In this document: positions 17,369-23,336 of the stretch, one piece after another
How the letters are laid out: every line of letters starts with the position of its first letter
Numbering within the stretch: the first letter of the stretch is position 1
Virus record (IMG/VR): IMGVR_UViG_3300025286_000064
Location: 1 to 35,243 of that record
Length of the DNA stretch: 35,243 nucleotides
From: a virus
Strand: one strand, 5' to 3'
Program-made: the position numbers and the translations under genes
The notes under the pieces: generated by a model
Seen by the model: only the letters and a program-made list of their open reading frames with translations
Told to the model about the DNA's origin: nothing
The model's database searches: none

Positions 17369-18694
17369 TTATTCTTGCCAAAGATCACTCTCTTGTCCTA
17401 CTTTGTAAATCTTGGTTACCTGCGAAATAACAGCAGCTTCAGGGTTGAAGTCCGAGATTATGTAGCGTTCAGCGTCCATAAGATGAAAGTGGCTCTTGTT
17501 TGCGATCTTATCCGTAGGCTCGTATCGGTCATCGAGTTCTCTGGAGTAGCTTAACTTCTCGTCTAGGTACTCGATCAAGTCATCGAATACGAAAAGCTTG
17601 TTAGACTTATGCCACCCGTAAACGCGGTTAATGCCAACTTCGACCTCGTGTTCGCGGGGTTTCAAGATGGGCCAACCCGCGCTCAAGAAGGACTCTCTCC
17701 AGCCCTCTTCATGCCTTGCACCACCAACTCGACGGATAATATTCTCGTCCTTTGAAAGCTCTTTGAACCTCGCCGCATGGTCGAACGCGGATAAGCTACC
17801 AGCTTTGTACGTCCTGTACACGTAGAGAAATCCAGTCCCTGGATCCTGGGTATACCAGACCGCCGCTGTGTTGTTGGGACCAAAGTCGTGACCTACATAA
17901 CAGGGCCAATCCTTATTGAGGCTAAATCGCGGAACTTTACAGACCTCCTCGTCGAAGGCATCGTAGATTAACCCAGCAGGCTTATCGAATTGACCCCTGT
18001 AGAAGAGGTTGAACTTCCAGGTAGGGAGGCTATTTTTTGCTCGGATATATTCACTTTTCGGAAAAGCGGGGTTAACAGTACTGTCGACCTGGATAACCTC
18101 AACATCTGGGCGATTACCCTCCTTCCAAGGATCATAGACTTCGGACTTGAACCAGCCCCAACTATAAAGGGTGGTAGTTCCTAGTAACCGTCCCTCGGCC
18201 AGGGACAATCGACGCAAGGTGGCATCCCAAGCACCTCGGCGAAACTGCTCTTGCCCAAGCTCATCGAGCCATGCGGCCTTTGCAGTTGCGGACTCTATGG
18301 ACTCAGGATTAGTTGCGCTCCCGAAAATGACACGAAAAGCCTCTGCACCGTGATATTTCTCGTAGGAGGTAAATATCTTATCCGCTTCGTGCCAGGTGCC
18401 TAGTTTCAAAAGGGTATCAAAGACATAGAGGAACTCAGGCTTCATCTTTAGCCGGAGCAGGGGGTAAGTAGCAGTAACGGCTAGATAGTCACCAGGACCC
18501 TTATTTTGGATTTCGCGCTCCAGCCAGTGAGGACCGAATGAAGTTTTGCCCCCTTGGGTTCCGATGAGGAGAAAAATCCACTTCTTCGTACTATCCCACG
18601 CCTGGGTCTGGCCCTGGTGGAAATGAAGGCGCAAAGTCCCCTCAGAAGTAATTTCCCTGAAGGGTGGAACCTTAGTTAGGGGTGCTGTTACCAT
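17369..18694 (-). CDS. terL: Terminase large subunit
   Basis: The packaging motor ATPase-nuclease. The ATPase part shows Walker A GTQGGKTS at 45-52 and Walker B AAWLDE at 140-145, with D144 and E145 as the catalytic pair. GTTTLYSWGWF from 172 fits the coupling motif. The RNase H-like nuclease begins near VGHDFG, with D270 as the first acidic residue. A length of 441 residues is normal. The start overlaps the small-subunit gene by 23 bases, and no strong ribosome site is seen, so coupled translation is likely. Confidence 0.93.
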   Translation of the reverse strand: MVTAPLTKVPPFREITSEGTLRLHFHQGQTQAWDSTKKWIFLLIGTQGGKTSFGPHWLEREIQNKGPGDYLAVTATYPLLRLKMKPEFLYVFDTLLKLGTWHEADKIFTSYEKYHGAEAFRVIFGSATNPESIESATAKAAWLDELGQEQFRRGAWDATLRRLSLAEGRLLGTTTLYSWGWFKSEVYDPWKEGNRPDVEVIQVDSTVNPAFPKSEYIRAKNSLPTWKFNLFYRGQFDKPAGLIYDAFDEEVCKVPRFSLNKDWPCYVGHDFGPNNTAAVWYTQDPGTGFLYVYRTYKAGSLSAFDHAARFKELSKDENIIRRVGGARHEEGWRESFLSAGWPILKPREHEVEVGINRVYGWHKSNKLFVFDDLIEYLDEKLSYSRELDDRYEPTDKIANKSHFHLMDAERYIISDFNPEAAVISQVTKIYKVGQESDLWQE

Positions 18695-19127
18695 CTTCGA
18701 CTACTTTAGCGATACCATCTATAACTTGGGTATCTCCATAGTCCTTGACTATTTCTACCCGCGAAAGTTTTACTTCACCAACAATCTCCCGCTTCTCGAC
18801 AAACATACCCAGATACTTGGCGATATCCTCCAAAGCCCGCAGTCCGTGCTGGGCATGTTCTGGGATATCTATATACTGGTCAACTGCACCCTTCAAACGA
18901 TGAAGGACGTACTGAACATTTAGGTCTAAGCCTGCGGCAAACTCGTCCTGTTTCTTGCGAACTATAGTCGCAATCTTGGGGATTTGAAGATTTCTAGACC
19001 CAGTCACCGCCAGCGCGTGGGCATCACCGCTATAACCAGCACGACGCGCGGCCTCTGCACTGTTCAGACAGACCAAGAACTCTTGAACAAACCGCTCTTG
19101 CTTTGGGGAGAGCTTTGTTTGGGCCAC
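18672..19127 (-). CDS. terS: Terminase small subunit
   Basis: Residues 6-70 match the Terminase_2 pattern: LSPKQERFVQEFL, then a helix-turn-helix with SAEAARRAGYS and GSRNLQIPKI. A helical oligomerisation part and an acidic C-terminus follow. It recognises phage DNA and recruits the large subunit. I chose the GTG at 19127, with GGAGG ten bases upstream, for 151 residues. A longer frame from a TTG at 19187 would begin inside the -35 element of the promoter at 19187-19159, so it cannot be made from that transcript. It is the first gene of the late operon. Confidence 0.88.
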   Translation of the reverse strand: MAQTKLSPKQERFVQEFLVCLNSAEAARRAGYSGDAHALAVTGSRNLQIPKIATIVRKKQDEFAAGLDLNVQYVLHRLKGAVDQYIDIPEHAQHGLRALEDIAKYLGMFVEKREIVGEVKLSRVEIVKDYGDTQVIDGIAKVVEDGNSTPN

Positions 19128-19158
19128 CGGTTCAGGGCCTCCAAGTTTATCTGGCGCA

Positions 19159-19187
19159 AGTGTAACATGCAAAAAATAACGTGTCAA
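19159..19187 (-). promoter_or_regulatory. Late operon promoter (leftward)
   Basis: On the minus strand, TTGACA (19187-19182) is followed by 17 bases and TACACT (19164-19159). TGT sits directly upstream of the -10 element, giving an extended -10. Transcription would start near 19152, about 25 bases before the terS GTG. No other leftward promoter as good was noticed, so this probably drives the whole virion operon. It shares the TGT-TACA(C/A)T core with the two rightward promoters at 22929 and 26927. Confidence 0.8.
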
Positions 19188-19382
19188 GCATAAGTTGGGC
19201 TAAATCTTAATTCTCGCATGATCGCGTTAGGCGCACGCAAGTCTTCTTCGGTACCAACAATACAGGTACCTACTAGGGGTAAAGGTATAGAAAAGGTAAA
19301 AAAAATTTTAAGCTGAAAAAATATTCACAGGGTCATTTTGCATGGGGCCAACCGCGACCGGCACATACTCGCCTATAGAACG

Positions 19383-19396
19383 CGAACCTTTGTTCG
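19383..19396. promoter_or_regulatory. SOS-box-like operator 1
   Basis: CGAACCTTTGTTCG matches the palindrome CGAAC-N4-GTTCG at every fixed position. This is the operator form of LexA (DinR) in Gram-positive and related bacteria. It lies about 195 bases upstream of the late promoter and does not overlap a promoter I can see. A phage-encoded regulator with the same half-site would explain it equally well. Confidence 0.55.
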
Positions 19397-19585
19397 ACAC
19401 ATTAGTTCGGAACTTATGATCGAAACATTTGAGCTAATTACCCTGGGAAAGCCTGAAACACAATTCCGGAAGCTAAACTCATGAACTACCTTTACTGAAT
19501 GTAGCCACACACGCGTACGCGCGTAATAAGGTTCGCGCGCGCGGTCCTATGTTTACGGCCAGCTAAATGCGAACATGTGATCTAG

Positions 19586-19651
19586 CAGTTTGTTTCAGGT
19601 AATTGGCATCATGAAGAACCTATCATGAAACAGTTTGTCGAACATAGGTTC
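19586..19651. repeat. Cluster of short direct and inverted repeats
   Basis: CAGTTTGT occurs at 19586-19593 and 19631-19638. ATCATGAA occurs at 19608-19615 and 19622-19629. TGTTTCA at 19591-19597 is inverted as TGAAACA at 19626-19632. GAACCTAT at 19616-19623 is inverted as ATAGGTTC at 19644-19651, the half of operator 2. The overlapping repeats could form a protein-binding array or fold as an RNA or DNA hairpin. Confidence 0.55.
19640..19651. promoter_or_regulatory. SOS-box-like operator 2
   Basis: GAACATAGGTTC, a GAAC-N4-GTTC palindrome, preceded by TC and followed by TAAT. Its extended form is the near reverse complement of operator 3 (the two share ATTAGAAC and GTTCG flanks on opposite strands), so the pair is arranged as an inverted repeat about 36 bases apart. 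It lies roughly 145 bases upstream of the rightward promoter at 19795. Confidence 0.55.
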
Positions 19652-19686
19652 TAATCGCCGTCGAGCTGTCTACAGCGCACAAATTA

Positions 19687-19698
19687 GAACATAGGTTC
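19687..19698. promoter_or_regulatory. SOS-box-like operator 3
   Basis: GAACATAGGTTC again, here preceded by ATTA and followed by G. It is identical in core to operator 2, with flanks in the opposite orientation. Two identical, inverted copies so close together suggest co-operative binding of a dimeric repressor, possibly with looping toward operator 1. No repressor gene was recognised in the genome. Confidence 0.55.
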
Positions 19699-19794
19699 GT
19701 AGCTTGTATGTTCTACTCTACGTCTTATGTTGCGATCTAGCTATAAGCTTACGCATCTCGTCGTATATCCAGCTAATAGTTACGATTATTGCTC

Positions 19795-19823
19795 TTGACA
19801 ATGCATTTTATTTCCTTTATGAT
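19795..19823 (+). promoter_or_regulatory. First rightward (early) promoter
   Basis: TTGACA (19795-19800), a 17-base spacer and TATGAT (19818-19823). This is a close sigma70 match and faces the early block. The start point would be near 19830, inside the palindrome CTATCA-N5-TGATAG at 19828-19844. That palindrome could be an operator at the start site or a 5' hairpin on the transcript. Confidence 0.75.
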
Positions 19824-20089
19824 TTAACTATCAAATCCTGATAGGGGGTAGCAGCTACATAGGCGTTAGCTACGCAATTACATGGCTCAACAGTAAGACG
19901 CAGTATTGCGCAACATGGCCGATGCAGGCTAGCAAGTAGCGTCACACGCTATGCGCCAATGACGCGAACACTACGCAAACTCGGATGAGCACAACAGAAT
20001 ACGTGAGTAGCTTTGTAGTGTCATAGACTAACAACTCGCGAAATACTAACAAACGTCAACAAGTTAGCTTCAAAGAAAGTTGAGTTGCT

Positions 20090-20704
20090 ATGACAACACA
20101 AAGCCCCCTCATTAATGGCGAAACGGCAGAGAGTATCCAGACGCGAATTGACGCCCTTCAAAGCGCACTAGACGTAACAGCGCCAGACTTTGCCAAGAGC
20201 GCCGCTGAATACGTTAGCCTGGTCGAGCACCATCGTAACGTCATGCGAGTCGAGAATACCGGCGCGCTAAACAAAGCGAAAGCGCAACTAGGCGATATCC
20301 TCAAGGGCGCGCTAGAGAGCCTAAACGTAGCCGAACTGATAGGCGATAGCGTAACGAAAGTAATCTACACACTAACGCCAGCGGAAGAGGCTACAGGCGA
20401 TACGCCAGCCGTCGACGAGAAGATAGTTGTAACTGTCAATCCAAGCGGCCCAACTCGCAGGGGTACGAGGAAATCCAGCGGTGGCAAGAACCAGAATTTG
20501 CAAGGCAAGTTTGAGTCAATAGCTACCCCTGACGAGCTTGAAAAGCTTGCGCGCATCGAAGCCGAAAACGCCGACAATCCCAAAGCGCTGAACAGTAGAA
20601 CCTACGCCTACAAAAAGCGCATAACTGACAAGTACGCAGACGAGCGCGGCGTTGACCCAAACGACACGGCATCATGGGCGCGACTGACAGGTTTCACGCC
20701 CTAG
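20090..20704 (+). CDS. Early protein of unknown function, 204 aa
   Basis: I do not recognise the family. Residues 10-85 are helical with a heptad look, and residues 92-125 form strands (TKVIYTLTPAEE, EKIVVTVNPSG). A basic linker follows near 128-145 (RRGTRKSSGGK). The last 60 residues are a helical domain with KRITDKYADERGVDP, which could bind DNA. The gene is the first of the early block and follows a leader of about 260 bases. It contains many GCGC words, which are scarce in the genes to its right, so it may be recently acquired or kept under different constraint. Only a weak purine ribosome site precedes the ATG. Confidence 0.8.
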   Translation: MTTQSPLINGETAESIQTRIDALQSALDVTAPDFAKSAAEYVSLVEHHRNVMRVENTGALNKAKAQLGDILKGALESLNVAELIGDSVTKVIYTLTPAEEATGDTPAVDEKIVVTVNPSGPTRRGTRKSSGGKNQNLQGKFESIATPDELEKLARIEAENADNPKALNSRTYAYKKRITDKYADERGVDPNDTASWARLTGFTP

Positions 20705-20780
20705 TACGCTACTAACAACGGTCTATGGCACTAGTAAGCTACTCACGAAAATTACACAACAACAATGGAGAGGTACCAAC

Positions 20781-20951
20781 ATGAGTACACCGGAAACGCC
20801 AGATCAGAACCGTAAGTTACAAGAGGTTCTAGACACAATGGTAGAGTCCGCTGATCAAGACCTCTATGACAAGTACCTAGAAGGGCTTCTTACGGCGGAG
20901 GATGTGAAACACCATATGAACCTACGCTGGGCAATGTCTCAGCTAGAGTGA
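20781..20951 (+). CDS. Small acidic protein, 56 aa
   Basis: The ATG follows GGAGAGG with good spacing. The product is helical and acidic (QNRKLQEVLDTMVESADQD and LLTAEDVKHHMNL) with no recognised family. It lies between the 204-residue gene and the terminator at 21054, so the two form the first early transcript. Proteins of this size right after a phage early promoter often act on host factors. That is inference from position. Confidence 0.65.
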   Translation: MSTPETPDQNRKLQEVLDTMVESADQDLYDKYLEGLLTAEDVKHHMNLRWAMSQLE

Positions 20952-21053
20952 TACCTATACACGAGGTTGTGCGCGAGATGCCTAGTGCGGTAATACTGCA
21001 TAATGACGTTTGTCATGTTTTGTCACGTTTGTAAGGTTTTTAAGTACCTAAGA

Positions 21054-21084
21054 ACTCACGTCTATAGGCGTGGGTTTTTCTTTT
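21054..21084 (+). terminator. Intrinsic terminator after the first early genes
   Basis: ACTCACG (21054-21060) pairs with CGTGGGT (21069-21075) through seven pairs including one G-U, around an eight-base loop. The run TTTTTCTTTT follows immediately. It would end the transcript from the promoter at 19795 after two genes. Confidence 0.75.
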
Positions 21085-21134
21085 ACTTGGAGGTAAGAGT
21101 ACCGTGCTACTCGACACTAAAGCAGGTACCCCTC

Positions 21135-21159
21135 GCGCGCGTGTGCGCGCTCCTTTTAT
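21135..21159 (+). terminator. Second GC-rich hairpin with short T-run
   Basis: GCGCGC-GTGT-GCGCGC (21135-21150) can fold into a very stable six-pair stem and is followed by TCCTTTTAT. The short, interrupted T-run makes it a weaker terminator candidate. It could back up the one at 21054. Confidence 0.35.
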
Positions 21160-21259
21160 ACGCGCGTAGTCAACAACACTGCGCAGGTAATACAAGTTAT
21201 GGGAGGTTTGCCTATAGTAAATACTGGAGTCTATCGGTAATTAGAACGGAGGATAGAAC

Positions 21260-21454
21260 ATGAAAGTCCGCATCACGGTCAATCCCGTCTCCGGTATGTA
21301 TGAGACTGTCACCGAGATACCGCCATGCACCGATGAGGCTTGCAAGCGTCGAAGACTCCGAGACGCCCAGGCTCTTCGTTCTCCGATAGCTTCATGCCAC
21401 GGTGAATGTGCGTGGGTTGACGGCTATGAAGGTTGGGGCTGTTCTAATGGTTAA
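21260..21454 (+). CDS. Small Cys-containing protein, 64 aa
   Basis: The ATG follows GGAGGATAGAAC. The N-terminal 20 residues form strands (MKVRITVNPVSGMYETVTEI). Five Cys follow, in the pattern PCTDEAC, then SCHGEC, then GC near the end, so metal binding or disulfides are possible. No family is recognised. It is the first of a run of closely packed small early genes. Confidence 0.65.
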   Translation: MKVRITVNPVSGMYETVTEIPPCTDEACKRRRLRDAQALRSPIASCHGECAWVDGYEGWGCSNG

Positions 21455-21529
21455 AAGCTCCGCCCTACGCGCCGATGATTGGGTGGGATTACGGGATGGT
21501 TGAGTAAGCGAAAAGGAGGACGGTTTCAA

Positions 21530-21670
21530 ATGCCACACGGTCAAAAGGGTTTTATATGTCAGGAATGTGGATCAAAGATACCAAAAACCAGTAAGAAATG
21601 CCGTAAGTGTGGAAGCTACGACATAGATTTATCCAGGTCAACCGTAAAAGGGGAACTAAATGTACATTAA
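21530..21670 (+). CDS. Zinc-ribbon microprotein, 46 aa
   Basis: The pair C10-x2-C13 and C24-x2-C27 forms a short zinc ribbon (FICQECGSKIP and KKCRKCGSYD). I use the ATG at 21530 because AAGGAGG lies ten bases upstream. A longer frame from a TTG at 21479 has no ribosome site. The stop overlaps the start of the next gene by 11 bases. Such ribbons can bind nucleic acid or protein partners. Confidence 0.7.
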   Translation: MPHGQKGFICQECGSKIPKTSKKCRKCGSYDIDLSRSTVKGELNVH

Positions 21671-21854
21671 CGGTAGCGACATAGACGGTACTGAAATTCT
21701 AGGGTACTGGCGCATGAGTCGGGCGTACAAGGTTAGCCGGTACGATAGGCTGCTATGGACTGCAGAGCGGTATTCTAACCTACACTACACCGTTCCTAGC
21801 GTTAGGTCATACAAGGCAGCGGACATTCTGACCCGACAAGGGGGAAACCAATAA
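21660..21854 (+). CDS. Small hypothetical protein, 64 aa
   Basis: The ATG follows AAAAGGGGAACTAA. The product is basic and Tyr/Arg-rich (YWRMSRAYKVSRYDRLLWTAERY) with no recognised domain. It overlaps both neighbours (11 bases before, one base after as TAATG), which supports translation as part of a polycistronic message. Confidence 0.6.
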   Translation: MYINGSDIDGTEILGYWRMSRAYKVSRYDRLLWTAERYSNLHYTVPSVRSYKAADILTRQGGNQ

Positions 21855-22192
21855 TGGGCAAGGTTATTAGGTTCAAAGAAGTGGAATGCGCTGATACCAC
21901 ACATGCAAAAGACTACACAGATAAGGTTGTACTGAAGAGTGTAGGTACTGTAATAGACAACGCTGGGTTCCTCTTCGTACAGATGGCTGATGGTTGTTAC
22001 GAACTAGATCGATACGGTTCTGATCATGTTGACGACTCGGATTGGCAAGAAGCTGCTGACTGGTTCGGTGAACTATCACCGCATGATTGGGACATAGTAA
22101 AGAAACACCTATCACCTATACTATTAACCCAAGCACAAGAATATAGAACCTTGTGTACCCCACTGATATGGAATAACGAAACGGAGGTTTAA
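21854..22192 (+). CDS. Small acidic hypothetical protein, 112 aa
   Basis: The product is acidic and Trp-rich. Its N-terminal half looks beta-rich (KVVLKSVGTVID, FLFVQMADGCYELD), and it ends with helical segments (DDSDWQEAADWFGE). No known family. Its start shares one base with the upstream stop. Acidic early proteins of this size are sometimes DNA mimics, which is only a possibility here. Confidence 0.6.
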   Translation: MGKVIRFKEVECADTTHAKDYTDKVVLKSVGTVIDNAGFLFVQMADGCYELDRYGSDHVDDSDWQEAADWFGELSPHDWDIVKKHLSPILLTQAQEYRTLCTPLIWNNETEV

Positions 22193-22196
22193 GCGA

Positions 22197-22370
22197 ATGA
22201 CTAGTAAAGATTACCGAGCCATAGCAACCGCAATCAATAAGATTCCTGAGGTAGGTCATGTCGAGACCTTCATCGCAAAGACCCTACTAATAAAAGCATT
22301 GATCGAGGTCTTCATAGCGGACAACCCTAACTTTAACCAGGACAAGTTTGAGAAGGCGGTAGACGTATGA
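22197..22370 (+). CDS. Small helical protein, 57 aa
   Basis: The ATG follows GGAGGTTTAAGCGA. The product is helical (KDYRAIATAINKIPEVGHVE, then a hydrophobic helix LLIKALIEVFIADNP). The hydrophobic part is probably a packing helix rather than a membrane segment. Its stop overlaps the next ATG in an ATGA. The function is unknown. Confidence 0.6.
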   Translation: MTSKDYRAIATAINKIPEVGHVETFIAKTLLIKALIEVFIADNPNFNQDKFEKAVDV

Positions 22371-22624
22371 GTAAGGTTATTAGGATCAGCGACGATACTT
22401 GGAAGCGGTTGAAGAGGCGGGCTGAACCGCTCGATGATAAGCCTAACGATGTAGTCAGCAGGGTACTAGACGAGGTGGCTTACTACCGAGCGAATAGTCA
22501 CAGGTTACATAGTACGGAAGTAGAATGCCCTGAGTGCGAACGGGTTCTAAGTATTGACGATGCGGATTTTAAGCGGTGTCCGTCGTGCGACCCATATGAA
22601 GTTTCTGATTCTACTCATAGGTAA
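22367..22624 (+). CDS. Ribbon-helix-helix plus zinc-ribbon protein, 85 aa
   Basis: Residues 2-36 match the ribbon-helix-helix pattern KVIRISDDTWKRLKRRAE ... DKPNDVVSRVLD, similar to the N-terminal domain of SeqA-like regulators, where the first strand contacts DNA as a dimer. Residues 54-74 hold CPxC and CPSC, a zinc ribbon (C54, C57, C71, C74). The fusion suggests a small DNA-binding regulator. It is the best candidate transcription factor in the genome. It starts in an ATGA overlap. Confidence 0.75.
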   Translation: MSKVIRISDDTWKRLKRRAEPLDDKPNDVVSRVLDEVAYYRANSHRLHSTEVECPECERVLSIDDADFKRCPSCDPYEVSDSTHR

Positions 22625-22641
22625 ACTTGGAGAACAAGACG

Positions 22642-22890
22642 ATGAACCCAGAAAAAGCCCGAGCCATTTGCGGTAAAGAAATAGCTGCGGAACTTGACGT
22701 GGCACTTGATGCATGGGTACTAGCTCGTCAAGAAAACTGCGTACACCACTGGATGTTACCGTCACCTAACGGTGCTACATGCATAGGCAAGTGTAAACTT
22801 TGTGGCAAAGAACAAACCTTTCGTAATTCAGAACTAAAGGTAGACCGACCTCACTGGAGAAAGTCAAGACCTAAACCTACTACAAAATGA
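22642..22890 (+). CDS. Zinc-binding protein with CxH...CxxC motif, 82 aa
   Basis: I use the ATG at 22642 because GGAG lies nine bases upstream. A TTG frame 15 bases earlier would start inside that site. C33, H35, C51 and C54 can bind zinc, in the order CVHHW then GKCKLCG, followed by FRNS. This pattern recurs in small phage proteins as I recall, without a known function. The C-terminus is basic (HWRKSRPKPTTK). It is the last gene before the promoter at 22929. Confidence 0.65.
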   Translation: MNPEKARAICGKEIAAELDVALDAWVLARQENCVHHWMLPSPNGATCIGKCKLCGKEQTFRNSELKVDRPHWRKSRPKPTTK

Positions 22891-22928
22891 CATCTGGTAT
22901 AAGTGCTTTTAGAACAGATGTTCACCAC

Positions 22929-22957
22929 TTGACATTTTGTCTCCGATGTGTTACACT
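22929..22957 (+). promoter_or_regulatory. Promoter of the MoxR-VWA operon
   Basis: TTGACA (22929-22934), a 17-base spacer ending in ATGTGT, and TACACT (22952-22957). CACCAC lies directly before the -35. The same CACCAC-TTGAC and ATGTGT-TACA words frame the promoter at 26927. The start would be near 22964, about 48 bases before the zinc-ribbon ATG. Confidence 0.8.
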
Positions 22958-23011
22958 TAGTAGGTCAGTATTAATAGAGTTTACTGAATCTTATAGAAAG
23001 GAGGTACCAAA

Positions 23012-23314
23012 ATGCCGAAAAGAGGTTTGATAAAAGTAAATCCTAGTAAGTTCCACGTTCGACGCTACTGTCTTAAATGCGGGTACAAATGGGTTAGCCA
23101 AAAGTCTAGACACGGTAATTTCCCCTCTCAAAGCCCTAAGTGTCCGAGTTGTGGTACACACAGTGCCGCACCTGTTGAAATGACGGTACGTAAGATACGG
23201 TCAGCACCAAAAGTAGCAAGCCCAACACCTAATAGCACAAACCTTTATCAGTTCCTAAGTTTTGAACTTAGGTTCTTTAAGTTTAGAATTTTCCTAAACA
23301 TAGGAAAGATTTAA
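23012..23314 (+). CDS. Zinc-ribbon protein, 100 aa
   Basis: AAAGGAGGTACCAAA precedes the ATG. C20, C23, C44 and C47 form a zinc ribbon (YCLKCGYKW and KCPSCGTH) in a basic N-terminal half, suggesting nucleic-acid binding. After residue 75 the sequence turns hydrophobic and Phe-rich (LYQFLSFELRFFKF). That part is encoded by a hairpin-forming stretch, so the C-terminus may be shaped by RNA structure more than by protein function. It is the first gene after the promoter at 22929. Confidence 0.7.
   Translation: MPKRGLIKVNPSKFHVRRYCLKCGYKWVSQKSRHGNFPSQSPKCPSCGTHSAAPVEMTVRKIRSAPKVASPTPNSTNLYQFLSFELRFFKFRIFLNIGKI
23254..23280 (+). promoter_or_regulatory. Hairpin with T-rich tail and a fourth GAAC-N4-GTTC box
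   Basis: CCTAAGTT (23254-23261) pairs perfectly with AACTTAGG (23265-23272) around three bases and is followed by TTCTTTAAG. This is attenuator- or terminator-like, inside the end of the zinc-ribbon gene and before the MoxR gene. GAACTTAGGTTC at 23264-23275 also fits the operator form seen in the control region. Either could adjust transcription into the MoxR-VWA genes. Confidence 0.45.
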
Positions 23315-23336
23315 TACCGAAAGGAGAAGCTCCCCC

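Larger units (their letters stand above)
19188..20089. other. Divergent control region, candidate switch and origin
   Basis: This 0.9 kb stretch has no gene I can support on either strand. It holds A-rich runs near 19290-19325, three GAAC-N4-GTTC boxes, and alternating pyrimidine-purine tracts near 19506-19545. It also holds a cluster of short direct and inverted repeats at 19586-19651, and the rightward promoter at 19795 with a leader of about 260 bases. A 13-codon frame at 19985-20026 is too short to call. Placement between divergent early and late blocks is typical of phage control and replication-start regions, but no iteron array is clear. Confidence 0.6.
20952..21259. other. Intergenic region with terminator, about 300 bases
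   Basis: No supported gene. It contains the intrinsic terminator at 21054-21084, a second GC-rich hairpin at 21135, alternating CG/TG tracts (21134-21150, 21157-21168) and paired ACGTTT words near 21005-21030. No strong promoter was found for the genes that start at 21260, so they may depend on read-through or on a promoter of unusual form. Confidence 0.6.

Noticed and set aside
19127-19187. Longer start for the small terminase gene at a TTG
   Set aside because: The TTG is part of the -35 TTGACA of the late promoter, so it lies upstream of the transcript. The GTG at 19127 has its own GGAGG.
19188-20089. tRNA or other RNA gene in the control region
   Set aside because: I saw no cloverleaf arms or conserved T-loop words. 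A tRNA search program would settle it.
21003-21263. 86-codon rightward frame
   Set aside because: It runs through the terminator and the GC-rich hairpin and has no ribosome site or protein-like pattern.
21479-21529. Upstream TTG start for the zinc-ribbon microprotein
   Set aside because: No ribosome site precedes it, while the ATG at 21530 has AAGGAGG.
22627-22641. Upstream TTG start for the CxH...CxxC protein
   Set aside because: It overlaps the ribosome site of the ATG at 22642.
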